A DNA stretch of 34,995 nt from Planctomycetaceae bacterium (GCA_027486095.1 JAIXPT010000199.1:1-34995), one strand, 5' to 3'; shown: positions 24,166 to 32,823, counted from the stretch's first letter. Notes: generated from the letters alone by a model not told the origin. Translations and numbers: made by a program.

Positions 24166-26852
24166 CGAAGTACTTCCAGCGGATCGGGGGTCTGACTGTG
24201 CATCGTAATCGTACTCTGTCGGTCCTGATCGGGGGGGCGGCAACGATTGCCCTGCTTTCGTCGGGCCCTGTTGCTGCTGCGGTCCCCGCGGCTCGCATGG
24301 AGGCCGGGCATGCAGCGTTCCTGAAGACGAATTGCGGGAAGTGCCACACCGGGGCGGACACCGACAGCGGCGTGCGGCTCGACGATCTGCCGCTGGAGAT
24401 CACGACCACCGAAGCCGCGGACCGCTGGCAGAAGGTGATGAACGTGCTCAACGCCGGCGAGATGCCGCCGGAGGACACGCCGCAGCCGGAGCGGGAGGCG
24501 AAAACGGAGTTTCTGGCGGACCTCGCGCAGGAACTGGTGGTGGCCCGTAAGGTGATCGGGGAGCAGGGCACGAAGCAGATCATCCGGCGGCTCAACAAGC
24601 GCGAATACAGGAACACGATCCGCGATGTTCTCGGCGTGGAGATCGACGTGACGGAACTGCCGCAGGACGGCGGGGCCGGGTCGATGGACACGGTGGGGGC
24701 GGGCCTCGCGATGTCGAGCGACCAGTTCGAGACGTATCTGGCGCTGGGCCGCAAGGCGATCGACGAAGCGATCGCGCTCCAGAAGCGATCCCATACGAAG
24801 CCGCAGACCTACCACCGCGACAGCGAAGGCTTCGTCAACGAGCGGCAGCAGAAGATCATCAAGCAGCAGGAGGAGGCCAACGCCAAGTATGTCGCCTGGA
24901 CGCAGGCCATCGACGAGCTGGCGAAACTCCCCGAGCACGCCGACGTGGTGGCCGACATCACGAAGCGGATGGGCGGCCGGGGGGATTTCAAGTCGCAGTA
25001 CTACCGGGAATGGGATCGCCTGGTGGGGAAGCCCGACGTCAGGGAGTACGGCTACAACGACGCGGGATCACTCGACTTCTTCGGCCGCGACGCCGCGCTC
25101 AAATCGCTCCCGACGCTGCGAGACTATTACACGCGGCCGGCGACCGAGACGGGCGTCTATCTTGGCTGCCACATGGTGCACAGCACCGAGTCACACAAGA
25201 TTCCCGACGCCTGGCCGCCAGGCGAGTATGTCTACCGGTATCGAATTGCCGCCACAGACGACGCCGAGTGGCATCAGCGGTTCGTGCAGTTCGGCATCAA
25301 GGGGAAGGGTCTCGACAACTTTGATCTCATCAGCACGCACGAAGTGACGGGGACGCTCGATAACCCGCAGATCCTTGACGTCAAGGTGAGGGTCGGCAGC
25401 GGACCAGAACGGACGTTCTCGATTCGCGAGAAGCGGCGGATCAAGCGGGGTACCGACAACGACCGTTTCATGAAGTCGTTCTACGCGATTGGCCGCGGGC
25501 CGACGCCCGTGATCTGGGTCGATTGGGTGGAGATCGAGGGGCCGCTGCCGCAGGAGCGGGCAACACCCGAGCCGGTGTCGCTCGTCGCGTCAACAGAGGA
25601 CGCAAGCGGGGCCCGCGAAGTGATCGAGCGGCTGGCCGCGCGGGCATTTCGCGGCGAATCTCCCCAGGTTGAATACGTCGATCGTCTCGTCAAGCTCTTC
25701 GAGGCTCGCCGCGCAGCAGGCGATGCCTTCGAGGCGGCCTTGAGGCATCCCCTGGCGGTCGTGCTGGCATCGCCACCGTTTCTCTATCTGGCGGAGCCCG
25801 GCGTGGCGGGGCAGCCGCGGCCGCTGTCGGGCGTGGAGCTGGCGAATCGACTCTCCTACTTCCTCTGGAGTGGGCCGCCCGACGAGGAGCTGCTGGGCGA
25901 TGCGGCCCGCGGTGAATTGGCGAAGTCTGACATCCTGGCTGCGCAGGTCGATCGGATGACCGCGAGCGACCGCTTCGACGCGTTTCTCGACGGCTTCCTC
26001 CATCAGTGGCTCGACATGGAGCGGCTCGACTTCTTCGAGTTCGACGCCCAAAAACACCGCGACTTCGACGACAGCATGAAGAAGGCTGCCAGACAGGAGG
26101 TGTATCGCACGTTCGCCCACGCGCTGCGGAGTGGCGGCAGCCTGCGGGAGCTGTTGCAGAGCGACTATGTTGTCGCCGACGGCCTGTTGGCGAAGCACTA
26201 TGGGCTGGAGGGAGTCAGCGGCGACGAGTTTCGCAGGGTGTCGCTGCCGGCGGGCTCGCCGCGGGGCGGCCTGCTCGGCATGGCAGCGATCCACGCGATG
26301 GGCAGCGATGGCATAGCCTCCCATCCGATTCACCGCGGCGTGTGGGTGGCCAAGCACCTGCTCAACGACCCGCCGCCGCCAGCGCCGCCGAATGTGCCGC
26401 AGCTCTCGCGGCTGGAAGGCACACTGCTCACGACGCGGGGGCGGTTCGTGGCCCATCAGGAAGAGCCGCAGTGTGCGAGCTGTCATCGGCGATTTGATCC
26501 GCTCGGCTTCGGACTCGAAAACTTCGATGCGGCCGGCCTCTGGCGGACGACCGATGCCTACGAGAAGAAGGGCGCGGGGAAGAAAGAATGGGATATCGAC
26601 CCGGCCGGCACACTCCACGGAGGCCCGGCGTTCAAGGACTACTTCGAGCTGCGAGAGATCGTCGCTGATCGAGTCGACGCTTTCGCCACGGGCTTCACCG
26701 AGGCCCTTCTCGAATATGCCCTCGGCCGGCCGTGTGGCTTCGCGGATGACGAACTCGTGCAACGGATTGTGTCGCAGGCCCGTGGCAAGGATTGGCAGCT
26801 GCGTGAGTTTTTGCAGGCCCTCGTCGCCAGCCAGGAGTTTCAATCGAAATGA
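24159..26852 (+). CDS. DUF1592/PSD-type multi-domain cytochrome c-like protein
   Basis: The product has up to 897 residues and is secreted. The ATG at 24159 overlaps the antitoxin start; a GTG at 24198 (884 residues) gives a more ordinary signal peptide and has GGGGG nearby, so the true start may be there. Domains in order: heme-type motif CGKCH (about residue 60), DUF1587 (LNKREYRNTIRDVLGV), a middle beta region, DUF1595 (ERLAARAFRG, FLYLAEP), DUF1592 (ELANRLSYFLWSGPPDEELL), DUF1588 (HPIHRGVWVAKHLL) with a second CASCH, and DUF1585 (LLEYALGRPCGF). The CxxCH motifs could bind heme. Its stop overlaps the next start as ATGA. Confidence 0.93.
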   Translation: MSSKYFQRIGGLTVHRNRTLSVLIGGAATIALLSSGPVAAAVPAARMEAGHAAFLKTNCGKCHTGADTDSGVRLDDLPLEITTTEAADRWQKVMNVLNAGEMPPEDTPQPEREAKTEFLADLAQELVVARKVIGEQGTKQIIRRLNKREYRNTIRDVLGVEIDVTELPQDGGAGSMDTVGAGLAMSSDQFETYLALGRKAIDEAIALQKRSHTKPQTYHRDSEGFVNERQQKIIKQQEEANAKYVAWTQAIDELAKLPEHADVVADITKRMGGRGDFKSQYYREWDRLVGKPDVREYGYNDAGSLDFFGRDAALKSLPTLRDYYTRPATETGVYLGCHMVHSTESHKIPDAWPPGEYVYRYRIAATDDAEWHQRFVQFGIKGKGLDNFDLISTHEVTGTLDNPQILDVKVRVGSGPERTFSIREKRRIKRGTDNDRFMKSFYAIGRGPTPVIWVDWVEIEGPLPQERATPEPVSLVASTEDASGAREVIERLAARAFRGESPQVEYVDRLVKLFEARRAAGDAFEAALRHPLAVVLASPPFLYLAEPGVAGQPRPLSGVELANRLSYFLWSGPPDEELLGDAARGELAKSDILAAQVDRMTASDRFDAFLDGFLHQWLDMERLDFFEFDAQKHRDFDDSMKKAARQEVYRTFAHALRSGGSLRELLQSDYVVADGLLAKHYGLEGVSGDEFRRVSLPAGSPRGGLLGMAAIHAMGSDGIASHPIHRGVWVAKHLLNDPPPPAPPNVPQLSRLEGTLLTTRGRFVAHQEEPQCASCHRRFDPLGFGLENFDAAGLWRTTDAYEKKGAGKKEWDIDPAGTLHGGPAFKDYFELREIVADRVDAFATGFTEALLEYALGRPCGFADDELVQRIVSQARGKDWQLREFLQALVASQEFQSK

Positions 26853-27631
26853 TTCGGTTTCCTCTGCTCGTGTTCGTCACGCTCGCTCTGGCCACAACCG
26901 CCGCCATGCCGGCCGCCCGCGGGCAGAGCCAGGCCATCGGCACCGTGGTGTTGCAGGAAGACTTCAGCCATGGGCCGGAGCGGGCCAATCCCCAAGCGTT
27001 CGGCGGCGGGAAAACCTGGGACATCCCCGACACCTGGGAGTGGCGGGATGGCGTGGTGGCAAGTCTCTACGACCACGCGAAGCACCCGGGCAAAGCCCAC
27101 GGCAAGTCGATCGATCCGAAGTTCAAGGCCCGTGACATCCGCGTCCGCTACCGCGTGAAGTTCGAAGCCGAGGGTGCCAGGCTCGACATGATCATCAACG
27201 CTCCGCTCAAGCCCGGCAAACCGGGGAGTGTGCTCTGGCACATCGGAGACGTGGTGACCCGGGTCACGAAGCCCAATGCCCGCGACGACGTCTCGATCGG
27301 CGAGCGGGATTTCACGCGCGACACGAATCACCCGGCACTCGCCGGCAAGAAGCTCGACCCGGCGGTGCTCGAAAAGCCCGAAGGCACGTTCGGCAGCGCG
27401 TATGGCATCCCCGGTGCGGCCGCGCACGCCAGGATTGGCCTCGTCACAGACCGCTGGTACGAGTTTGTCGTCGAGGCTGTCGGCACCCGGTGGACACTCT
27501 GGATCGACGGCAAGGAAACGCTCGCCCTCGACCTCAAACGTGCCGATGTGGCGAAAGAATCGCTCAACTTCATCGCCTCTGGCCCGTTGCTCCTCGACGA
27601 CATCGTCATCGAGGCGCTTCCGAAGCCATAG
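26849..27631 (+). CDS. Secreted LamG / DUF1080-like protein
   Basis: The product has 260 residues. A signal peptide (MIRFPLLVFVTLALATTAAM...ARG) precedes a beta-sandwich-like body with VLQEDFSHGPE, IRVRYRVKFE, YEFVVEAVGTRWTLWIDGKE and a final DIVIEALPKP. This follows the concanavalin/LamG or DUF1080 (glycoside hydrolase-like) pattern found in many planctomycete secreted proteins. No catalytic residues can be assigned. Its ATG overlaps the DUF1592 stop (ATGA), so it is translated with that gene and may act on the same polymer or complex. Confidence 0.8.
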   Translation: MIRFPLLVFVTLALATTAAMPAARGQSQAIGTVVLQEDFSHGPERANPQAFGGGKTWDIPDTWEWRDGVVASLYDHAKHPGKAHGKSIDPKFKARDIRVRYRVKFEAEGARLDMIINAPLKPGKPGSVLWHIGDVVTRVTKPNARDDVSIGERDFTRDTNHPALAGKKLDPAVLEKPEGTFGSAYGIPGAAAHARIGLVTDRWYEFVVEAVGTRWTLWIDGKETLALDLKRADVAKESLNFIASGPLLLDDIVIEALPKP

Positions 27632-27757
27632 ACAGCGTCATCGGGTCGATTCAGGAACGAAGGTTTCGCCGTACGGCCCCGCGGAGCTGCCATGAAACTC
27701 TCGAGGATTGGCACCGCACGACCTCGACGGTCAAGGAGCGTGGCGGGGATCACGAGG

Positions 27758-28015
27758 CTCGGACCGCACATCGTATTCGTGCACGCCCGCAACGTGCGCG
27801 GTCATGCCGAACACTTCGTCGAGACGTGGCATGACAATGGAGCCATCGACATGCCAGCGATCTTCTGTGCGCTCGAGAACATCGGCTATGCAGGAAGCGT
27901 TCGTCCCGACCACGCGCCATCGATGGCTGGAGAGACGAACGATACTCCAGGCTACGAGATGCTCGGTCGCCTGTTTGCGGCAGGGTATCTTCGCGGCCTC
28001 ATGCAGGCCGCCTGA
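27758..28015 (+). pseudogene. C-terminal remnant of mannonate dehydratase (UxuA)
   Basis: About 85 residues carry the end of UxuA: IVFVHARNVRG, then FVETWHDNGAIDMPA, RPDHAPSMAGE and PGYEMLGRLFAAGYLRG. UxuA converts D-mannonate to 2-keto-3-deoxygluconate and is normally about 350-390 residues. Everything upstream is missing; the 126 bases 27632-27757 show no UxuA similarity and no other gene. A short ATG frame at 27692 could express this fragment, but it lacks the barrel. It ends convergently 16 bases from the cysteine desulfurase stop. Confidence 0.8.
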
Positions 28016-28031
28016 TCGGCGACCAGCCCGT

Positions 28032-29204
28032 TCATGCATTCATGACCCGTAACCGGGCCACCCCCGCCGCGATGCGTCGGGCTGCCTGGTCGATCTCCGC
28101 CTCCGTCGTGAACCGCGAGAGGCCGAAGCGGAGGCTCGCGCGGGCTTCGTCTTCGGTGAGGCCGAGCGCGAGCAGCACGTGGCTCGGCCGCGGATTCTCC
28201 GACGAGCACGCGCTGCCGGAACTGAGCGCGAGGCCGTCGGCGGAGAGCGTTGCGAGGAGCGACTGGCCGTCGATGCCGGGAATCCGCACGTTGAGATTGT
28301 TGGGGAGCCGTACGGCGGGGTCGGCGAGTGGTGGGCCGTTGAAGGCGATGCCGGGAATGTTGCGTTGCAGGAGCGCCCAGAGGCTGTCCCGCAGGCCACG
28401 CAGACGCCCAGGCTCCGTAGCGAGCTCCTCCACCGCGAGCCGAGCGGCCTCCGCCATGCCCACGATTCCGGGCACGTCGAGCGTGCCGCTCCGCATGCCG
28501 CGTTCCTGGCCGCCGCCGTAGACGAGCGGGTCGATGCGCACCACGCGTTCACGACGACGCACGTAGAGGAAGCCCGCGCCCTTCGGCCCATGAAACTTGT
28601 GCGCCGAGAAACTGGCGAGGTCCGCACCGAGCGCGTCGACGGCCACTGGCATCCGACCGAGGGCCTGTGCGCAGTCCACATGCAGCGCGGCGCCGCGTGC
28701 ATGCACCTGCGCGGCGATCGCCGGGATGTCATGCACGACGCCGACCTCGTTGTTGGCCAGCATCATCGACACGAGGCATGTGTCGGGCCGCAGGGCGGCG
28801 GCAACGGCGTCGGGGTCGATGCGGCCGGTGCCGGGCTCCACCGCGAGCCGCGTGACCGCGAAGCCCGTGCGCTCGAGGTGCTCGAGCGGATCGAGCACGG
28901 CGTGGTGCTCCGTGACGACGGTGACCACGTGCCGTCGGTCCACGGGCGCGCGGGCTGCGAAGCCGAGAATCGCGAGGTTGTTGCTCTCGGTCGCCCCGCT
29001 CGTGAACACGATCTCGCGAGCCGTGGCGCCGATGGCGGCGGCCAGCGTGTCCCGCGCCCGATCGACCGCGGCCCGGGCCTCGCGGCCCATCTCGTGAGTG
29101 GCACTGCCGGCGTTGCCGTAGTGCTCCGTGAGCCAGGGCAGCATCGCCTCGAGCACGCGGGAATCGAGGCGGGTCGTCGAGTGGTTGTCGAGGTAGATCG
29201 TCAC
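28032..29204 (-). CDS. Cysteine desulfurase (NifS/IscS class, PLP-dependent)
   Basis: The enzyme takes sulfur from cysteine for Fe-S clusters or tRNA thiolation. It has 390 residues. GTG at 29204 gives MTIYLDNHSTTRLD and overlaps the Nudix-like stop as GTGA; no ATG lies near. Features include FTSGATESNNLAILG, VTEHHAVLDPLE, the PLP lysine in SFSAHKFHGPKG, and the class I active-site loop SSGSACSS with its catalytic cysteine. No iscU or iscR is adjacent. It is third in a run with queA and a Nudix-like gene, so a role in tRNA modification as well as cluster assembly is possible. NifS or IscS cannot be told apart here. Confidence 0.93.
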   Translation of the reverse strand: MTIYLDNHSTTRLDSRVLEAMLPWLTEHYGNAGSATHEMGREARAAVDRARDTLAAAIGATAREIVFTSGATESNNLAILGFAARAPVDRRHVVTVVTEHHAVLDPLEHLERTGFAVTRLAVEPGTGRIDPDAVAAALRPDTCLVSMMLANNEVGVVHDIPAIAAQVHARGAALHVDCAQALGRMPVAVDALGADLASFSAHKFHGPKGAGFLYVRRRERVVRIDPLVYGGGQERGMRSGTLDVPGIVGMAEAARLAVEELATEPGRLRGLRDSLWALLQRNIPGIAFNGPPLADPAVRLPNNLNVRIPGIDGQSLLATLSADGLALSSGSACSSENPRPSHVLLALGLTEDEARASLRFGLSRFTTEAEIDQAARRIAAGVARLRVMNA

Positions 29205-29833
29205 ACTGCAATCGTACCGTCGTGGAGGGCGTCGAGGGCGATCTGCGACCAGGTCTCGAATCGCTCGCGTGCCGCAAGCAAGGCTGCCAGCGTGTCGAAG
29301 CCGCACTCGACGAGCTCGCTCTCCCGCGACGACACGGCGGGCAGCTCCAGCTCCAGAATGTGGACGACGCCCAGGTGCACGCTGCCGACGGCATTGGAGT
29401 CGTCGTTGATGAGCCCCACGCAGCGGGCCTGCCACGCTCCCTCGATCGCAATTTCCTCGGCCAGCTCACGCCGCATGCCGGCGTCGTACGACGTGTCGTC
29501 GCCATGGGCGCCGTCGCAGCTGGCGATATGGCCGCCGATGCCGACCGACCGCTTCGCCCGCAGCCGCGCTTCACTCTGGCCACCGCCGCGGGTGTAGGAG
29601 AAATACCGCAGGCCGCCATCAACGCCCCGATGCGCGAGCACGCAATAGGGAATCAGCTGCTTGAACGACGGATCGTCCTCGACGGAGGCCCGCGGCCGCC
29701 ACGACGTGTGCTTCGGGTCGAGCAGCACCGGCAGGTAGGCGGCCACGTCGCCGCAAAAGCCTTGAAACGCGCCGACTCGGTCGAACAACGACCGCGGCAC
29801 CACGAGCACGTCTTCTTGAGGAATGTTCGCCAT
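29201..29833 (-). CDS. Nudix-fold hydrolase-like protein
   Basis: The product has 210 residues. The Nudix signature appears across SVGIGGHI and YDAGMRRELAEEIAI (G-x5-E-x7-RE-x2-EE type), with the RRELAEEI helix carrying the metal-binding glutamates. The region around it is strand-rich (YCVLAHRG, VHLGVVHILELEL). Such proteins are annotated as 'phosphoesterase' in planctomycete genomes. The substrate is unknown. It starts 10 bases after queA and its stop overlaps the desulfurase GTG, so all three are probably one transcript. Confidence 0.8.
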   Translation of the reverse strand: MANIPQEDVLVVPRSLFDRVGAFQGFCGDVAAYLPVLLDPKHTSWRPRASVEDDPSFKQLIPYCVLAHRGVDGGLRYFSYTRGGGQSEARLRAKRSVGIGGHIASCDGAHGDDTSYDAGMRRELAEEIAIEGAWQARCVGLINDDSNAVGSVHLGVVHILELELPAVSSRESELVECGFDTLAALLAARERFETWSQIALDALHDGTIAV

Positions 29834-29843
29834 GAGGCCTGTC

Positions 29844-30893
29844 CTACACTATGAGCATGGCGTCGCCGTAGCTCAGGAATCGATACCGCTCGCGAATCGC
29901 CTCGGCGTAGGCGGCCTGGATGAGCTCCCGTGAGGCGAACGTGCTCACGAGCACGAGCAGCGTTGTCCGCGGCAGGTGGAAATTCGTCAACAGGCAGTCC
30001 ACGGCGTGAAAGGAAAACCCGGGCCGGATGAAGAGATCGGTCGGCCCCGACCAGGCCGAGACGGCGCCGGAGCGGGCGGCCGTCTCGAGCGTGCGCATCG
30101 CCGTCGTGCCCACCGCCACCACGCGGCCGCCCCGGGCCTTCGTCACGCGGATCGCTGCGGCCGTCGGCTCCGGGCAGGCGCACCATTCGGTGTGCATCGG
30201 ATGGTCGTCGAGCCGCTCCGCCGTGATCGGCCGGAACGTGTCGATGCCCACGTGGAGAGTGACGTCGGCCCGGCCGATGCCGCGGGCCGCGAGCGCCGCG
30301 AGCAGGTCGGGCGTGAAGTGAAGGCCCGCCGTCGGCGCCGCCGCCGAGCCGGCCGCCCGGGCGAAGACGGTCTGGTAGCGTTCGAGATCGCCGTGCTGCT
30401 CGTCGCCGCCGCGGATGTAGCCCGGCAGCGGCACCCGGCCGACCCGGGCGAGCACCTCCTCCGCAGGCCCCGCCACCGACGGCCGCACGAACCACGTGCC
30501 GCCGAGGCCGCGGCCGACGAGCTCGAGCGTGGCGGCCTCGGCTCCGGTACGATCGACGAGCGCCACCGACTCGCCGATCGCGGGCCGCCCGCGGGTGTGC
30601 GCGAGAATCTGCCACAGTCCTGTCGTCTCATCCACCCGCAGAAAGAGCCCTTCCCATGCGCCGCCGGTGGCCGCGCGGCGGCCGATGAGCCGGGCCGGCA
30701 CGACGCGTGTGTCGTTCACGACGACGAGATCGCCCGGCGCGAGGAGCTCGGGCAGGTCGCGGATCTGTCGGTGCTCGAGCGTGCCGGTGGCCCGATGCAC
30801 CACGAGCAGCCGTGCCGCCGCTCGGTCGGCGAGCGCCTGCTGGGCGATCAGCTCGGGGGGCAGGTCGTAGTCGTAGAGATCGGCGTCGGCCAT
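29844..30893 (-). CDS. queA: S-adenosylmethionine:tRNA ribosyltransferase-isomerase QueA
   Basis: QueA transfers and isomerises ribose from SAM onto preQ1 in tRNA to make epoxyqueuosine. The product is 349 residues, typical. Signature segments are YDLPPELIAQ near the N-terminus, LVVVNDTRVVPARLIG, GRVPLPGYI, AAPTAGLHFTPDLL, TLHVGIDTFRPI and TNFHLPRTTLLVLVSTFA. The stop codon sits within a GTAGGACAGGC sequence shared with other genes in the window. It heads the queA-Nudix-desulfurase run and is divergent from rsmH with only 38 bases between starts. Confidence 0.96.
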   Translation of the reverse strand: MADADLYDYDLPPELIAQQALADRAAARLLVVHRATGTLEHRQIRDLPELLAPGDLVVVNDTRVVPARLIGRRAATGGAWEGLFLRVDETTGLWQILAHTRGRPAIGESVALVDRTGAEAATLELVGRGLGGTWFVRPSVAGPAEEVLARVGRVPLPGYIRGGDEQHGDLERYQTVFARAAGSAAAPTAGLHFTPDLLAALAARGIGRADVTLHVGIDTFRPITAERLDDHPMHTEWCACPEPTAAAIRVTKARGGRVVAVGTTAMRTLETAARSGAVSAWSGPTDLFIRPGFSFHAVDCLLTNFHLPRTTLLVLVSTFASRELIQAAYAEAIRERYRFLSYGDAMLIV

Positions 30894-30931
30894 GCCGCCA
30901 ATGTAGCCGGCGCGCGTGGTAGAGTGAGGGC

Positions 30932-31834
30932 ATGCAGCCGCAATCGAGCGTTCATGCCCCCGTGTTGCCGGCCGAGGTGATGTCGTTCCTCGCCGTGCGT
31001 CCCGGCATGCGCGTGGTGGACGGCACCCTCGGCGGCGGCGGTCATACGCGGCTGCTTGCCGAGGCGGTGGGCCCGGATGGACTCGTGATCGCGATCGACC
31101 GCGACCCGGCCGCGATCGACCGCGGCGCCCGCGAACTCGCCGGCCTGCCGGTGCGGTTCGCCCAGGCCAACTATTGCGACCTGCCCGAGGTGCTCGATGC
31201 CCTCTCGATCGACGCGGTAGACGCCGTGCTCCTCGACATCGGCCTCTCGAGCGATCAACTCGCCGACCACGACCGCGGCTTCTCGTTCGACGCCGACGGC
31301 CCGCTCGACCTGCGGTTCGACCCGACCGAGGGCGAGCCTGCCTGGCGAATCGTGAACCGCATGAAGCCGGAGAGCCTCGCCGACATCATCTACGAGTTCG
31401 GCGAGGAGCGACACAGCCGGCGGATCGCGCGGAAGATCGCGGCTGTGCGCGAGAAGCAGCCGATCCACTCGGCCCGCGACTTCGCCCGGCTCGTCGTCTC
31501 GGCGATCCCGCGGCAGCACCCGCCGTCGCGCATCCACCCGGCCACGCGAACGTTTCAGGCCCTGCGGATCGCCGTCAACCAGGAACTGAAATCGCTCCGC
31601 ATCGCCCTCGAACGCATCCCGGAGCGGCTCGTGCCGGGAGGCCGGCTCGCGGTGATCTCGTTCCATTCGCTCGAAGACCGGCTCGTGAAACAGGCCTTTC
31701 GCAACGTGCAAGTCTGGGACTGCCTCACGCGGTCCCCCGTCGAGGCCGGCCCCGAAGAGGTCGCCAGCAACCCCCGCAGCCGCTCGGCCAAACTCCGTGT
31801 GGCCCGCCAAATTCCCGCGATTGCGGCCTCCTGA
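30932..31834 (+). CDS. rsmH: 16S rRNA (cytosine(1402)-N(4))-methyltransferase RsmH
   Basis: RsmH (MraW) N4-methylates C1402 of 16S rRNA. The product has 300 residues, typical. The start region HAPVLPAEVMSFL is followed by the SAM site DGTLGGGGHTRLL, AIDRDPAAI, LLDIGLSSDQL and the substrate region IHPATRTFQALRIAVN. ISFHSLEDRLVK and RSRSAKLRVA close the protein. In many bacteria rsmH opens the dcw division cluster and is followed by ftsL; here the next gene, 77 bases downstream, is a LysM membrane protein. Confidence 0.96.
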   Translation: MQPQSSVHAPVLPAEVMSFLAVRPGMRVVDGTLGGGGHTRLLAEAVGPDGLVIAIDRDPAAIDRGARELAGLPVRFAQANYCDLPEVLDALSIDAVDAVLLDIGLSSDQLADHDRGFSFDADGPLDLRFDPTEGEPAWRIVNRMKPESLADIIYEFGEERHSRRIARKIAAVREKQPIHSARDFARLVVSAIPRQHPPSRIHPATRTFQALRIAVNQELKSLRIALERIPERLVPGGRLAVISFHSLEDRLVKQAFRNVQVWDCLTRSPVEAGPEEVASNPRSRSAKLRVARQIPAIAAS

Positions 31835-31911
31835 CCGGTCTGGCGACAAAGCGGTCGATTCACGAGAATCCCGCCCCCTCGGGGCCCGGCGGCAGCCGGC
31901 AGCGACGCGCG

Positions 31912-32454
31912 ATGGGTCGTGAAACCACATTTCTACTGGCAGTGCTCGGCATACTCGGCGGCGCGTTCATGGGCGTGTTGTCGATGAAGCTGCTCGTGCC
32001 CCGGCCCCCCGCCGGAGCCGGCCCCGACGTCGATCCGCAGGAGGTCGTCGCCGCCTCGCACGACCTCGTGGAACCGCCCGCCCTCGAACCCCGTGTGCCG
32101 ACCGCGTCCTCCCCGGCCGTGCGCCGCGACCCGTTCGTCACGCGCTCGGCCTTCACCGCTCCCGACGCTGAAATCCCGGACGAAATCGCCCCCCCGCCCG
32201 CAGCCCCGGCATTCGCTCAGCCCGCCGCCATCGAGCCGGCTCCCGCCGCGCCGATCGCGGGCAGCTACGTGACGGCCCCAGGCGACACATGGTGGTCGAT
32301 CGCAGAGCGGGCCTACGGCGATGGTCGGCTCTACCGGGCCCTCTTCTCCTGGAACCGCCGCCTCGACCCACGCGTCTCGACGACCCCGGGCACCCGCCTC
32401 GAAATCCCACCACAGCCGAAGCTCACCGCCGCCTGGCCGAAGCTCATACCGTGA
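31912..32454 (+). CDS. Single-pass membrane protein with C-terminal LysM domain
   Basis: The product has 180 residues from the ATG at 31912 (no strong ribosome binding site seen). A single N-terminal transmembrane helix covers about residues 6-25 (LLAVLGILGGAFMGVLSM). A long proline/alanine-rich linker of about 95 residues leads to a C-terminal LysM motif: YVTAPGDTWWSIAERAYGD through GTRLEIP. LysM binds N-acetylglucosamine polymers, so the protein probably reaches from the inner membrane to peptidoglycan. Its place directly after rsmH is where ftsL lies in other phyla. It shares no visible similarity with FtsL beyond the single-pass topology. Confidence 0.82.
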   Translation: MGRETTFLLAVLGILGGAFMGVLSMKLLVPRPPAGAGPDVDPQEVVAASHDLVEPPALEPRVPTASSPAVRRDPFVTRSAFTAPDAEIPDEIAPPPAAPAFAQPAAIEPAPAAPIAGSYVTAPGDTWWSIAERAYGDGRLYRALFSWNRRLDPRVSTTPGTRLEIPPQPKLTAAWPKLIP

Positions 32455-32482
32455 GTTGATCGCTCGCCGGCTTCGGCGCGAG

Positions 32483-32510
32483 GCATCCTCTCGGCTTACG
32501 CCTCGGGCTT
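32483..32510 (+). repeat. 28-nt dispersed motif, copy 3
   Basis: This copy contains GCATCCTCTCGGCTTACG and ends CCTCGGGCTT, closely matching 9933-9960. It lies 28 bases past the LysM gene stop codon. Confidence 0.7.
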
Positions 32511-32534
32511 CCTGTTCATCGGATACGGGAGGCG

Positions 32535-32691
32535 AGGGGTTACCCCTGCCGTTGAGCCGGCGTATGCAGACAAGCGCAGGCAGGATGCCCAAGCGGAGGC
32601 GCTCCCGCCGGCGCAGGCAAATCCGAGTGAGCCGTAGCCCGGAGGGCGAAGGCGAACGTCCGGCGAGACGGTACGGGGTAACCCCGAGCCG
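32535..32691 (-). repeat. 157-bp dispersed repeat, copy 2 (inverted)
   Basis: This is the reverse complement counterpart of 2691-2847, of identical length. Both ends carry the GGGGTTACCCC/GGGGTAACCCC core. It lies in the 369-base gap between the convergent LysM and DUF1571 genes, like copy 1 between ychF and the RND gene. The rest of this gap holds the 28-nt motif, a small inverted repeat (TCGACA/TGTCGA, 32763-32777) and no gene. Confidence 0.8.
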
Positions 32692-32823
32692 GCGGGCATA
32701 AGCTGAAAACAGGCCCGGAGGGCCGGGTAACCACCAGCCGACGGACGTCGGCCAAGGCAAGTTCGACAGGATGTCGAGACTTGCCGTGAACACAGACAGG
32801 CTTGAGCGCGTCCTACGATGACG

